A stretch of 64,000 nucleotides of DNA from Hypomesus transpacificus (GCF_021917145.1 NC_061068.1:5969344-6033343); one strand, 5' to 3'. Positions 14,201 to 27,224 are shown, numbered from the stretch's first letter. The notes: a model not told the origin generated them from the letters alone. Numbers and translations: made by a program.

Positions 14201-16270
14201 CCGTGTTTTATAGCAAACGTCTTCCCCAGTGAGATGGAGATGGCATATCCCACCATCGCCATGGCAAAAGCATCCACAACAACCTCTCTAAAAAGGTTGT
14301 AATCTGGTATGCTTGGTGGACTGAGACTGTAATGAAAAAAGGATGGTAAAAGGGTTGTGGTAAAGGTATGATGTCATTCACACACAAACAAAAACATATA
14401 CACACCTGCAAGCGCACACACACATACACTTATGTGTAAAATATGTCAAACTAAGCCATTACTCTGTGTACTCACCCGCTAGGAATTTCACCCACTACTG
14501 AGACAGTGTAGTTGCCATTTAAGTTGGTATTGGATGATATCAACGTTGCCGCCACAATCTAAACACAACACACTTCTCTCAGAACAAACAGAAAACTTGA
14601 AGAATTTGACAATCATTTAGCGAAGGAAAGTTAAGACCCGGTTAATCATATGCAGAGTGAACCTACTTATTAGTCATTAATACCAAGTATCTGCTGTTTG
14701 TGACGGAAAGGTGCTTGCTGACCTAGCTGAATTGCACAAGGAGACAGAAATAAAGACTGACTGCTATGAGTTCCACTGGGATAGGTACAGGAAGTCTTGG
14801 GCCGAGCAGGGAGTGGAGCTCCTTGGCAGCGATGAGAAACACGATGGATACAGCACTGACCAATAGAGTGGGAAGGTGGGTCTGAGGTAGCAGGGAACAC
14901 ACATCCACCAGAGTCTATGGGCGAGAAACATTCATGATCACAACACTTGCATTTACATCAATTGTAAATTTGCTCATGTATGCATTTACTTTTAGTTTAA
15001 ATTACTCACGTAAATCAGTGAGAAGGGCCCTACGTGACGTGTCGCTGACACCCCAAATAAGCTCTTAATTTGTGCAACTACCGCATGAAAAGCTGCTGCA
15101 GTGGTGTAGGCACGCACCAATGGCTCGGACAAGTAGGTCCCCACAAAGCCAAACTTCACTAAACCCAGTACCACCTAAGAAAAAAGACAAGAACATTTAC
15201 TGCCATTACCTTTACCAGAACAATTGTATCATTTGGTGTGATTGTTTTTGCAAGCGTGAACTGATTGAGAGCTGTTCTGTTGACAGACCTGTATAAGTCC
15301 TCCCAAGAGAGTGACGGCAGCTGCTACCTGAACCCTATAGGCGTCCCGGGCAGTGATGTCCACCTCCGCAGTAATGTTGGTACCATTCGTGATAAAAAAT
15401 TTCATGTCTGGAGCTAATCTCTCTGTCACACTACCCACCATAATACTGACCACTGTAAATGTGCCTGGAAAGAAACCAAAAATTAGTTATTCAACTATCT
15501 ACAGGTGCTTTAAAATTCATGTGGATTTTTATTATAAACTGTTACCTCATATGGTGAACCAAATAATAAACCAATGTTTTAATTGAATTCTATATGAAAA
15601 AAAACAATAAGTACTTAATATTATTTTGTCCACTTACCAATTGAGTTATGACGGGATGTCCCAAAGAACAAGTAGACCAAAGTAGGATAAAGCGATGAGT
15701 AAAGTCCAAACACTGGGGGCAAGGAGGCCAGTAGCGCATATGCCATCCCTGTAACATTGAAGTACATGCTGTAGTAACTGTCCCACCACAGTGTAGGTGA
15801 ATCTAAATGATTTTCTTTTATCAGCCCATTTGGATCTGGATTTTACCTTGAGGTAGATGCATGATGCCCACACTGATACCAGAGATGAGGTCAGCCATGC
15901 CATAATCAAAGATAGAGTATCTGGGTAGCCAGTAAAGTATAGGCAGACAGCCCACCACGGTTCTCTTCAGTTTGGTTGTTGTGCATCTGTAGGGGTTGGA
16001 AATGCCAGGGACAGACATAAAAGGAAGATGCATGGAAATATTCACTCACATGCTGATTTAGGACAAGACAGATAAAAAAGAGAAGATTAAAATGCAAATC
16101 TTTCTGAAATATTGCACTCTTTGTTTGCCTTACCTAAAAGAGTTTTTCAAGCGTTCGGTCAGGGAAGGATTAATGTTAGAGTAGTCAATCCTCTGTGCCA
16201 ACTCCTCCAATCTCTCTTCATCAATGATGCCCCTATGAACTCTATATCTCATTTCTCTCTGCCCAGCCAT
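11297..16270 (-). CDS. slc26a6: SLC26A6-type anion exchanger (SulP/STAS)
   Basis: Plasma-membrane chloride/bicarbonate/oxalate/sulfate exchanger. Nineteen exons on the minus strand run from ATG 16270 to stop 11297. Examples are 16134-16270, 15847-15986, 15289-15464, 14179-14326, 12009-12422, 11624-11769 and 11297-11323. They sum to 2,424 nt and close in frame at 807 residues (human about 759). The N-terminal half carries the SulP membrane domain, with signatures [20 protein letters not shown] and [18 protein letters not shown]. The C-terminal half is a STAS domain (from about residue 525; [12 protein letters not shown] and HDAVLHCL conserved). The intervening STAS loop (exons 12597-12707 and 12009-12422) is basic, then Ser/Thr-rich, with a repeated TTTLGS motif. 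The last exon is tiny and ends STKL, a class I PDZ-type tail like the TRL end of human SLC26A6. The gene is convergent with P4HTM. Alternative: a teleost slc26a6 paralog. Confidence 0.92.
11353..11555. mobile_element. hAT-like MITE with 8-bp target duplication, in the last SLC26A6 intron
   Basis: A 203-bp element bounded by perfect 10-bp terminal inverted repeats, CAAGGCCGTA at 11353-11362 and TACGGCCTTG at 11546-11555. It is flanked by an identical 8-bp direct repeat GGTTATAC (11345-11352 and 11556-11563). An 8-bp duplication is the hallmark of hAT transposases. The interior holds several poly-C/poly-G tracts and no coding capacity. Confidence 0.85.
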
Positions 16271-17952
16271 ATCAAGTTATCCAAACAAGCGTTTTCTGTA
16301 TGTGTTCTGAGAAGCAAGATGTTATTTCTTCTGTCACTGTCCAAGTACCCCCTTTGGCTATTGCTCCTCTAAGAAGGTTACACAAAGTGTATCTCAGAGG
16401 TTTGGATATCACTGTCTGTACTGTCCGTCTGGAAACAGCAGTCACCACTACCACGCTGTCGGTCTTCATCCTTTATGTGTATGTGTGTGCGTGTGTTTGT
16501 GTGTGTGTTTGTATGTGTGTGTGATTGAAGGCAAGCAGGATGCATTATCCAATGTCTAACCACAGTATGGTAACACAGGAAGTTACAGGGGACATTTGGG
16601 GGGGGAAGCAACCTCATCATGGAATATGTCGTTGTTGTTACGACTCGTTAGTGATGTGAACTAGGTCTTGAGATTTGTGTGAACTCATAGTCAATGTACC
16701 CTGCTGCAGAATTCAACAATTCAGTCATGTCCACACAGAAGGGAGGTATTCAATAACTTACACAGTCAAGAAATCCTACTGAGTCATGAAAATTATTGCT
16801 TATGGAAGGCAAAACCATATTGCAGACACAGAGTATGGAAAATAAGAAACTAGGTTATTTTTATGTGCCAGTTTTTAAAAAGTCAATAGGTTTGTCTCCT
16901 AATTTAACTAGTCAATGAATCGTTGGTGCGTCTGCTGCTGTTAAGGATTGTTTCTCCATCTGACGTCTTCTTACTTACCTAGTGGGTTCACCAGGGTCAT
17001 TGTTTAATTGCCCATTTCTGGGCACAAAAATTCAAATTTCTGTGCAATTTCTTTTATTGGTTAAATGTTTACTAAAATATATTATAGAACATTAACATTG
17101 TTGGAGAAACAATCTTTGTAGGACTGTTTACCAGCAAATATATGAAAATATATGTTGGCTAATCAAGTTGAAGAATAAATGACGACATATTCCTTTAAGT
17201 GAGTTGAGGAAATTTGATTCCAACATGCAGCATGTTTCAGTACCATTCCAGAGACACGTGATTGAGCCACCCTGAACTTAATGACTAAATACTTTCACTT
17301 GTTTCTAGGCTTGAGAAATACAAACTCTGTCTATGTAAACAAAACACATTTAGTGTTTTGTGAAAACTCCCAGAAAAAAAGGAGATTAACTTGTTTCTCC
17401 CACCCCTTCTCTGACCCACTTATCATTAGGCACAGCATGGTCTATTTTAAGGTTAGTTGCTCAGTTGGCCAAGGCCGGTAAGGGAGGGTAAACATTCTGA
17501 GTCACTGGGGTAGGCTAGGCTGTCTATCTGATACTTTTTCAAATATCAACAACGACTGTAGCTTGGAGAGAGAATCTACCAGTCTCCTCAGGGTACAGAA
17601 AACAGAAGAATTCCCACTGAACGGTAGGAAGTGGTGAGCTCAGCTCAGGGACATTGGCTTGGCTTGGTTGATCAATGGTAAAATGCGTGGTGGGTAAATA
17701 GCACTTCAAAGAAGGGATCCCATGTTGCACCACTGGGAAGTGGTTTGGTTTTGGTTTTTGTCTGTGCTTTTGCCGAATCATTTAGAAATACAAACATAAA
17801 AAGAACAGAAAAGATTAAACAAAACTTTTTAAACCACTTTAAGTATTCACCTTTTGTTTAAGTTCCTGATTCTTTCAGATATCAAAAACCATTGATTACA
17901 CAGATTTTTGGACTGTGACACCTTGTACAGTGACGTTGTATTTCCTTCCGCA
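16271..17952. other. Divergent intergenic region between SLC26A6 and KBTBD12
   Basis: It probably holds the promoters of both genes; neither has an obvious TATA box. A GT-rich microsatellite lies at about 16478-16524. A 3' splice acceptor (TTCCTTCCGCAG) ends at about 17952, just before the KBTBD12 coding exon, so KBTBD12 has at least one upstream non-coding exon here or further left. No further coding exon was seen. Confidence 0.6.
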
Positions 17953-17988
17953 GTTTCATAAGAATATTGCTGCTAAATAGTGAGCAAA

Positions 17989-20497
17989 ATGGATCTCCGG
18001 GAAAAACATGGCCTGGTACTCCTGGACCAGCTGAGGAAGATGAGGGAGACAGAGATGCTGACAGATGTTGTGCTGGTTGCCGAGGGCATCAGCTTTCCTT
18101 GCCATCGTCTTGTACTGTCTGCATTTAGCCCCTACTTCCGTGTTATGTTCACCTGTGGACTGCGTGAGTGCAACAACCGAGAGGTTATTCTGCGTGACAC
18201 CCCTGCAGATAGCCTTGGTCTTCTTTTGAACTACATGTACTGCTCTGAGCTGCCTCTCTCCAATGACAATGTACAAGGGGTCTCCATCGCTGCCTTTCTC
18301 TTGCAAATGGATGAAGTGTTTTCCCGCTGCCAACTTCACATGAGAGAGAACATGGATGCCTCCAACTGTCTCGGAGTGTATTACTATGCCCGTGACCTGG
18401 GAGCAGAGCAGCTTGGTGACCACGCCCAGTGTTACCTGCGGCAGCACTTTGTGCGGGTGTGCCAGAATGAGGAGGTGCTGGACCTGGAAGCTCACCAGCT
18501 AGGGAAGCTGTTGAGCTCTGATGACCTCAACATTTCACGTGAGGAGACCATCCTGGATGTGGTGCTGCGCTGGGTCCGTCATGACGTTTCTGGAGAGGTT
18601 GATGGAAGGAGCCGGCATCTCCCAGAGCTCCTGAGAAAGGTCCGTCTACCACTAGTGAGCCCTGACTACCTGAGGGAGGCGATGAAGAGGAATACATCCC
18701 TGTTGGCCAATGCAGAGTGTATGGAGATGCTAGAGGAGGCTCTGGAGGTCACAGGGATGCACCCGTCAGCGGCTCCTCGACGCCTGAAGCTTCGCTACGG
18801 CATGGAGACGACAGACCTGCTACTTTGTATCGGCAATGAGGGCGGAGGGATCAGGTCTCGATACGGCAGTTATGCTGAATATAGTTTTTGCTACGCTCCT
18901 TCCACAGGCCGCACCCACTACATCACATCTCCACGCTATGGAGAGGCTCTGGGTTATGTGTGTGCAGGTGTTGTCACTGAGGGGAATGACATCATAGTGG
19001 CCGGAGAGGCAGGCGCACGTAAAATGGCAAGACAGAAAGACAGAAATGTCGAGATTTTCAGGTAGGCAGCTTTTTGATTTGATGGTTTTATGTATCAGTT
19101 AAATGATTGTATTTTATCTGTTACAGTGAGTTTTGTTAAGATTATCTGGATCAACTACCGTCAGGGTAATACTGTGGAGACTACTAACCCTTGAATTAAT
19201 CTGATCTGTGTTTCTCCATGGTGGTGTGTTTCCTCCCCAGTTATCAGGTTGATACTCAAGGTAGCTGGGAACACCTGAGCTCAGCAGAGTATCGTGACTC
19301 ATATGCTCTGGGATCGCTGGGTGACACTCTGTACCTGTTAGGGGGGCAGATGAAGCTGAAGAACCAGTACCTCATCACTAACTGTGTAGAGCGCTGGTCC
19401 TTAAAGGGTGGACCCTGGCGAAGTGCTGCCCCATTGCCTCTACCGTTGGCATATCACAGTGTCGTCAGAATGAAAGGTCGTCTTTATGTGCTGGGTGGTC
19501 GAACCCCACAGGTATGTCTGTTGTTACATTTATTGCTAACACAGTAGAAGTAGCAGATGTATATAGAGGCCATTTCAGACTTTTCTGAATACTTCATTGG
19601 GATTAAATGACTGTGAAGGATAGGTAAATGAATCCAATGTTTTCTCCCTACCTTTGCACCTGTTACTATCCGTCATGTCTTCCCTGTGGTAGTCCTACCG
19701 AATGGATGACGAGCCTGACCGCTTAAGTAACCGGCTGCTGGAGTATGACCCAGAATCAAACAAGTGGACTGAGCTAGGTCCCATGAAGTTTTCCAAATAT
19801 CGTTGCAGTGCTGTGGCTCTTAATGGGGAAATCTATGTTTTAGGTGAGACGAACAGACCAGACCTCAGTAATGATGATGAGAACACTACAGCACAACACA
19901 CATTTGTTTTTTCTGATAGTGAATACTGTTGTGCCACAACAACATGTTATTTAGTCTTCATGATTTCATGTCATTGTGCCTGGTTGTAAAAATCATCAGT
20001 GATCACCCAGATTTCCACTAACAGGGGGTATTGGATGTGAGGGAGTGGATTGTGGCCAATCACGTCGCTGCCTTGATGCTGTTGAGATCTACAACCCTGA
20101 TGGAGACTTCTGGAGAGAGGGACCGACTTTGCCCTCTCCCCAATTGTCCTTGCGCACCAATGGTTCAAATGCTGGTGTGGTGGGGGGCAAGCTATACGTG
20201 TGTGGATATTACAAGGGAGCAGGTAAACATAATTAGTATGACACATATTTTTACTAACATTTTTGGTCAGACATTTAAACCTGTTGTACTGTAGCCTTAA
20301 GGGATTTCTCCATAATGATTTCCCCAGATCGTCATGACAACATAACAAAGGACATCCTAGAGCTGAACCCATGGGAGAACCGCTGGACAGTTGTGCGCCG
20401 CAGTGTTCTGATGCATGACGGCTATGATGTTTGCTTGGTGGCAAACCTCAACCCTAGAGGACTCATGTCCCCACCTGTTGACTTGGTCACAGAGTAA
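17989..20497 (+). CDS. kbtbd12: Kelch repeat and BTB domain protein 12
   Basis: BTB-BACK-Kelch protein, the architecture of CUL3 ubiquitin-ligase substrate adaptors. The family member is known mainly from muscle, and its substrate is unknown. Five exons (17989-19061, 19241-19511, 19693-19843, 20025-20222, 20328-20497) join to 620 residues, close to human KBTBD12 (about 623). BTB spans about residues 20-130 (DVVLVAEGISFPCHRLVLSA), BACK about 135-240 (MDASNCLGVYYYARDLGAEQ), and kelch blades from about 285 onwards (LYLLGGQ, LYVLGGR, IYVLGGIG). The C-terminus ALVALMHD-type region reads SVLMHDGYDVCLVANLNPRG. The ATG at 17989 was chosen; an upstream in-frame GTG is ignored. The last-but-one blade reads CGYYKG, where the double-glycine signature has lost one glycine. 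A poly(A) signal lies at about 21022. Confidence 0.96.
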
Positions 20498-21583
20498 CAT
20501 CTCAGACAAATCAAACTTTCTTTGGAATTTGAGTAAGAAATGGTCTCTGGGCCAGGATTCAACATAGTGCTGCTCTTTGTGTTGTTTGTGTTTAGATAAC
20601 TGATGTGGAAGCCCTGAAAGTAATGAGGCAATGTACAAAAAACACTTTATAATTACTTGCACATTTCAAATGTGACATTTTATTATATATATATTATATT
20701 TTATATTTATTTATATAAATATAAATTTATATATATTATATTTATTTATATATATTATAATAACCATTTAATTTGGGGGGGCTAATAGAAAAAACTGGTT
20801 GTAAATATTGGCTGCTTTTAGTTTTCTATTGAGCTGAACTGTTTGTCTCTATTATAATTTGAGAAATGTGGATGTCCTGGTAAAAGAGGAAATAGTTATG
20901 GGTGAATGATTAGATATCATAACATTCATGTGGGTCCCAGTAAAGGGCACATTTTTTTTGAAAGAATGTGCAAGAACACAAGTATACTTGTAAAGATACT
21001 TGTTATAAGATTTCTCTTTCCAATAAAGCTATACATACTTCTCCTCAAACCGAATGAATGCAATAATGTTAATATATACACACACATACTGTATGAATAA
21101 CATAAACAGGCGCTGATGCTGACATGTGAGTGGGCTTTGGCATGTGCTGGATTGTTTCTAGTATGAAGTAAGAACCTCTACCCTGACTGCTATTTAAAGC
21201 TACTCATCCTAACATGCAGCAAGTTGTTTCATGGTGAAGAGCGAGATCATGTGCTTTTGAGAGACAAACTACTTTTTCAACAAATTAAAAGTTAAAAAGT
21301 GGTCAATTTATTTTTATTTTTTACTCTTTATACATTTCTGTCATCGCCCAAACAATTTGCTGCACAAAAATAATTGTATAACACTTAATAACACTATATA
21401 ACATTTAAATAATATATAGACTAACAAAGTCAAATATTCATTCATTCACACTCAATAAAACTGAAGTGAGAATTTAATGAACAGTGGTTTATTACAGCAA
21501 GTTATAACAATTTTGCCATTTATTTTGTAAAGTTAAACAAACCCCATGGGTTAATGGATTGGGCATGACCATCACTCACCACA
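20498..21583. other. Convergent 3' region of KBTBD12 and IHO1
   Basis: The KBTBD12 3'UTR holds an AT-only low-complexity block at about 20683-20765 made of imperfect TATATTTATTTATA units, and an AATAAA at 21022-21027. The right part is AT-rich and likely carries the IHO1 3'UTR on the minus strand. No coding potential was seen. Confidence 0.6.
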
Positions 21584-24500
21584 TTAGTCAGAATCACAAC
21601 TTATGTCAAACAGCTGCCAGAAGCCCCTGGCTCTCCCTGTGACCTCAGTTGTGGGATCAGCTGGCAACTGTTCCCATGCAAGATTCTCACTCCCTTTGAT
21701 GCACAGAGAGCTGTTACTATCCTGGGACCAGGTGAAAGGATTGAGGAAGCCTTCCTTGCCTTTGTTAGTTTTGGTCTCCCTATTATGTTGTTTCAAAGGT
21801 TTTGGCTTGAGACTGACATCCTGCTCTTTGACAGGTGATTTAACAAATTCCTCTATAATTCTTTCTGTTGGTAGTTGGCTGTTTTCATCACATCCTCTGC
21901 CCCTGCTCCTGGTCTGTGGTGGTAGCAATGTTGGCCTTCTGTTCCCGAGAGGCTGCTTCCTGCGGCCTCTCTGAGTGAATCTATGGCCAGCTGTGATGCT
22001 CCTGCCGCAAGGGCCTTTGGAGGGAACTGCCGGCTGACTGTTGTTAGGCTGGGTGAAGTCATGCTTGCTGTAGTCAGGCTGTCTACTCTGCTCAAGCTCA
22101 AATGGCCTCTCAACCAGACTTGGCGATGTCTGGACCATACTGTTGGTCACCTTGACAGGGGTTGGCTTTGAAAGCTTGGAAACCAAGGTGCCTAGTAGGG
22201 ATAGGGCCTCTTCAAGCATGTTTTGGTCTCTGCCTTGCGCTTGTCTCAAGGCCTCCAGGTTCTTCTGCAAGTTATCCACATTGGAGTGTAGTTTTGTGGT
22301 GACCACTCCAGTCTAAGACAAAATAACAAAATTGTTTGTTTGGAAATCAAAGGATTCTAATGAAATACATTTTTTACACAAAAATGCCTCTGGATAAAAT
22401 CTGGCTTCATAACATATGCACATCACACAAGGTTAACAATTCCTCACCTTGGCTACTTTTTCCTCAAGCGATGCAATACCATCCTGCAGACTGGAAATAT
22501 TTTTTTGCACTGCAAAGATATGACACAAGTCCAATTTACAGGCATATACTTGTAATAGAAAAGGCTTAACTGGTTTGAGTTTGTAAACTACAATGCAGAT
22601 AGTGTACCCTATTTTAACAATGATTGACCAATGTCCACAAACCGATCAAAGTGAATCTTTATGATCACTTTCTAATACAAAGTGACACAGTGGGGATCCT
22701 AAGAGTAACAGAAAAGTGACCAATTTATTTGTTGACCAAGAGCACTACCTACTGGTCAGAAAATATCCTTAGAGACAGGAGGGAAGATTTTTGATTAATG
22801 TTGATGCTAAGATCTTGATAGAACTGGAAATGCTTTCTCCGTCATTGTATATTAATTTAATTTTGCTTGTTGAAATTAATGCAATACAATTTCAGATATA
22901 AATAATGACATCAGAATGTCACATTGTTGGTAAAATATTACTGCAGATGCTGTACTTTCTCTTTATTATAATAATGCAATGTAATGTATTAATTTAGTAA
23001 CATGCATTGCGGGGTGTGTGTGTGTGTGTGAGGGAGGGGGGGATTTCAACCTGCACCCTCTTAATCTGCAAATGCTCTACCACTGAGCTAAACCCACACT
23101 TAATGGACTGATATCACTGTATCAGAATGTTAACAAATTCTTATTCTAAAACTGGTTGTTCCCATCCTTGATTGTGATTGGCTTTATCGCATTCCATGCC
23201 GTTGTAAAATCCAGCATAACCTCACAGGTTGTCCTCATTACAGTCTTTAACATTCCATATTACTGCGCATCCAATATTCCAAATTGATATAGACGGCAAA
23301 AATGTCCATCTGGCTGTTGTGTGGCAACGATTTATGCAGGAACTGTACTTTGTAGTAGCGGAAGACTGACGGTTTATTATTAAACTATTTTGTTTCTAAT
23401 TGTTTTTATTGATGAAACCATATCAAATATTTGTAGTAACAGTTTTAGAAAAGCAATAAGCCCCAAGACAGGTAAGGGCCTGTCTTGACGCTTCCTGTTC
23501 CTTGACGCTTCGCGTTGTGCCTAACAACTCCCCTTACCTGTTCTAAAATCAGCGTAAACCACGGCCTCTTGGGGCTTATTGCTTAAGTCAACATCACAGC
23601 CAAACTTACATGTCTTTGTCCCATTTTTTAATTCTTCCAATAAGACTGTTCTGCCCATGGTTGTATTTTCTTCAATGCCAGCAAGTGAGCACTTCATCTG
23701 GAAAAAAAGGAGGCTTTATTAATAGATGAACACAATTATCTAAAAAGATTACGTTATGTCATTGCTTACATTTTCAAGGTTTTCCCGAAACTGAAGACAT
23801 TCTGTGGCAAGGATATCACTAATAACAAATAAAACATGAATAGGTTATGCTTGCATTGTCTTGTCAATATGTTGATGAAGAAAGGATTCACAGGAAACGA
23901 ATAGCGTCTGCTAAATGACTAAATGTAAATGTGGAGGATTGCTCATAGAGAATCAATATCAATGCAGACCTTTCCCTTTTTTCTTTTGCCTTTTTCTTGT
24001 CCTCTTCGAATCTATCCAGAATGCTAAAAACCTTTCCAGTAGGGAAATTTGGTACTCTGATTTTGTCCTTGCAGTCTCTCTCAAGTAGGAATGGTTTTGT
24101 TTGATAGTTGATTGAGATTTTTGGATCACTTGCCTAAAAAGAAACAATGTCAATAACCATTTGAGAAATTATGATCTACATGATTCCCTGTCTTAAATGG
24201 TGCCACAAAGAGGGATACAGTCTAATTATCAAAGCATGTACTGAATAAACTTTTATTAATGTGATCAATAGTGATACATGAGATGGATACATTGACAAAT
24301 GTTTTGCCATAATTGATAGCAACAGGTTACTGGGCTATTTGAGTGCATAACTTGCAAATCTAAAATGACAAAAATTGTATATCTTCCCAGGAATAAAAAA
24401 AAAACGATATTTTAGCTACCTCCTGTGAACTTTGTTGGGAGGCTCTAGATGAAAACAGTATCTCCTGAGACGTGCCCTGTGAGTTTTCAGGCCAGAATTG

Positions 24501-24771
24501 AGATCCGAACAGAAACTGTGAGTCTGATATACTGGAGTAGTCACTGGTAGCCCCATTCCTACTTAGACTCTTAGTTACACTATTTTTAGAAAGATAGAAA
24601 TGAGAGATATATTTCAGTATTTGCATATAAACTAAGTAACTACGACAGCGCTAAATTAGGTTCGAACTTTAGGTTAGGTTCAAAAAACGAACTTTTATCA
24701 TAAGTAGTTGCCTACCAAGTTCCGGTTGGGAGGCTTAGGATTTCCTTTATGTTCCACACGTTTGGATTCAT
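21584..24771 (-). CDS. iho1: IHO1 (CCDC36), interactor of HORMAD1, meiotic recombination factor
   Basis: Coiled-coil protein of the meiotic chromosome axis. In mouse it binds HORMAD1 and, with MEI4 and REC114, is needed for programmed DNA double-strand breaks. Seven exons (24716-24771, 24420-24579, 23970-24133, 23770-23818, 23610-23697, 22448-22509, 21584-22312) join to 435 residues. The N-terminus MNPNVWNIKEILSLPTGT and the block YSSISDSQFLFGSQFWPENS match the most conserved parts of mammalian IHO1. A short YQTKPFLLERD / DRFEEDKKKAKEK block follows, then a coiled-coil over exons 4-7, then a long basic disordered tail. The protein ends in an acidic WQLFDISCDSD, the position of the HORMAD1-binding C-terminus in mammals. 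An acceptor-like CAACAG directly precedes the start exon, so an extra upstream exon is possible (see 28548-28749). Confidence 0.9.
23038..23100 (-). mobile_element. Degenerate tRNA-Cys-like sequence (SINE head or tRNA pseudogene)
   Basis: On the minus strand it reads with a good A box (TTTAGCTCAGTGGTAGAGCA) and a weakened B box (GGTTGAAATCC). The anticodon arm is partly deleted compared with tRNA-Cys, so it is not a working tRNA gene. It lies in an IHO1 intron. Confidence 0.6.
23451..23584. mobile_element. Short inverted-repeat element (MITE-like) in an IHO1 intron
   Basis: A 134-bp segment bounded by a perfect 18-bp terminal inverted repeat, AAGCAATAAGCCCCAAGA at 23451-23468 and its reverse complement at 23567-23584. 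The interior holds a second partial inverted pair around CAGGTAAGG / CCTTACCTG. There is no clear target duplication and no coding capacity. Confidence 0.65.
23900..23931 (+). mobile_element. Solo SINE tail fragment
   Basis: GCGTCTGCTAAATGACTAAA and following bases match the 3' tail found on the fuller SINE copies at 41757-41925 and 54378-54571. The head and body are absent. Confidence 0.55.
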
Positions 24772-24890
24772 TTTACACACCTGTTGCGGTGAAAAAAGAA
24801 CATTGTATATTAAGAAAAAACAATGTGTACAGCAGCTAAAATGAACTGGGAAAGTCTGATTTTGATGCATTCAAATACAGCAGCAGTAGG

Positions 24891-26724
24891 AGCTAAATCT
24901 TTTTTTGCGTTTTGGACGTCCATATGGACGTCCATAGACTGACGGCGATGGCTGCTGATCTTTGCATGGATGGACGGACGGCGATGCTGTTCAGAGTGCC
25001 GTCCGTAGAGGGAGCATATATTTTGGACGGCGTCATAGCCGTCCATATGGACGGCGATGCTGTTCAGAGTGCCGTCCATAGAGGGAGCAGATATTTTGGA
25101 CGGCGATGGATTGAATGTTTAGCAGGCTGTTGAGCTAACAGAACTGCCGAAGGCTACCATAGCATGTAGCTAGCTACATTAACTTTGGATGACTCAATCT
25201 TTTGTCAAGTTAATTTGTATGAATTGCATGTTAGTGCAATATTTACGCCTTTATTCTGTTTTTTTTTACATAATCAGCAGTATGATCTCATGACAATATA
25301 GACTTGAAAAACAATATGTTATGGTTTGGGTTTGCCTATAGGCTACATTTATTTTAATTATTTCGAGAATTGTTAATAAAGACTCATTTAAAATGTTAAC
25401 ATTGTGTTATGACCCTATGAAATACATTGCCATTTAGGTCTTTTAAACCTACTTTTAGGCCATTTAGGTCTTTTAAACCAACTTTTAAAGTGTTTTATGG
25501 GTGGATTTGAAGCCACCAGTCAGTAGCTCCAATCTTGCGCACGAACTTTGCGCACGGAGACAAACGCAAAACAACAAACACTCGCTTGGAGCGGAGACCA
25601 ATGCAAAACACAATACGATGTGTTGAGCCAAACCAAAGCCGTCAAAGGCTACCATGAATGTAGCTACAGCAACCGTGGATGACTCAATAAGTTTTGTCAC
25701 GTTATTTTGTATTAATTGCATTTAAGTGAAGGCTATATATTTACGCCTTTATTTTATTTTTAACATACAAAAGTAGGCCAATCAACAATATAATCTCATG
25801 ACAATACAGACTTGAAAAACAATATGTTATAGGGTTTGCCTAGATATAGGCTACATATATTTTAAATATTTCGAGAATTGTTAATAAAGACTCAATTAAG
25901 ATTTTAACATTGTGTTATGACCCTATGAAATACATTGCCCTTTAGGTCTTTGAAGCCGTCAGTTTAAAGTGTTTTATGGGTGGATTTGGAGCCACCAGTC
26001 AGTAGCTCCAATGTTGCGCACGAACCACTTTGAGCGGAGACAAATGCAAAACGTAATAGCCTATGGGCCTAACACTCCAAATTTTAAAATTTTAAATGAG
26101 TCTTTATTAACAATTCTCGAAATAATTAAAATATATGTAGCCTATAGGCAAACCCAAACCATAACATATTGTTTTTCAAGTCTATATTGTCATGAGATCA
26201 TACTGCTGATTATGTAAAAAAAACAGAATAAAGGCGTAAATATTGCACTAACATGCAATTCATACAAATTAACTTGACAAAAGATTGAGTCATCCAAAGT
26301 TAATGTAGCTAGCTACATGCTATGGTAGCCTTCGGCAGTTCTGTTAGCTCAACAGCCTGCTAAACATTCAATCCATCGCCGTCCAAAATATATGCTCCCT
26401 CTATGGACGGCACTCTGAACAGCATCGCCGTCCATATGGACGGCTATGATGCCGTCCAAAATATCTGCTCCCTCTATGGACGGCACGAGGGACGTCCCTG
26501 CTAATCCATCGCCGTCCAAAATATCTGCTTCCTCTATGGACGGCACTATGAACAGCATCGCCGTCCATATGGACGGCTATGACGCCGTCCAAAATATATG
26601 CTCCCTCTATGGACGGCACTCTGAACAGCATCGCCGTCCGTCCATCCATGCAAAGATCAGCAGCCATCGCCGTCAGTCTATGGACGTCCATATGGACGTC
26701 CAAAACGCAAAAAAAGATTTAGCT
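24891..26724. repeat. Large fold-back element: about 0.5-0.6 kb inverted arms around a 0.7 kb core
   Basis: The left arm (24891 to about 25400) is repeated in inverted orientation at about 26088-26724. The outer ends both read AGCTAAATC followed by a T run and GCGTTTTGGACGTCC. The arms begin with nested palindromes such as GACGTCCATATGGACGTC (24915-24932) and GCCGTCCATATGGACGGC (25038-25055). These are followed by GACGGC-containing tandem units, of which the right arm carries one more than the left. The inner part of the left arm (about 25150-25520) is also present as a diverged direct copy at about 25640-26010 inside the core. No long ORF encodes a recognisable transposase. It lies upstream of IHO1. 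Confidence 0.85.
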
Positions 26725-27224
26725 GCCTCTCTACAGCAGTCAGAAATAATACTGGAGCTCAACTGGAGCTACAGTATAGGCTAACTAGCTAGCTGGCTTA
26801 TTACCGGTGGCTGGCGCGGTCGCTCTATTACACTAATTAACCACCAACACAGTAACTTACCAAACAGTAAATTATAAAATGAAGTAAGTGATGTGTTTAA
26901 CCAAACCAACCGAACCGTTATCAACCCATATAACGCTAGCTCTAACTAGACAAGCTAACGTAAATCTAACCTCACAAACACCAACAAAAACTTCAAATTC
27001 AAAGAAGTGCCCTTCTAGTCATTTGTAGCCGAGCTGTAGAACGCTAGTTTTTCCTGTATTGAATAGCTAACATTAGCAACTTACTAAACAACCCAGCTGT
27101 GTATTGCTTGATCAATTAGCCTAGTTTATTCAAACCCAGAATAGCGAATGAGATGACAACTAATGACATGCCAACTGTTTATTATTCCCGCCATATCAGG
27201 ACACCCGTTGTCTCGCGGGGCTTT

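Noticed and set aside
23038-23100. Functional tRNA-Cys gene
   Set aside because: The anticodon arm is partly deleted and the acceptor stem does not pair.
24810-26784. Frames of 70-112 residues rich in AVHMDGDAVQ repeats
   Set aside because: They are translations of the palindromic GACGGC units of the fold-back element, on both strands, not a protein.
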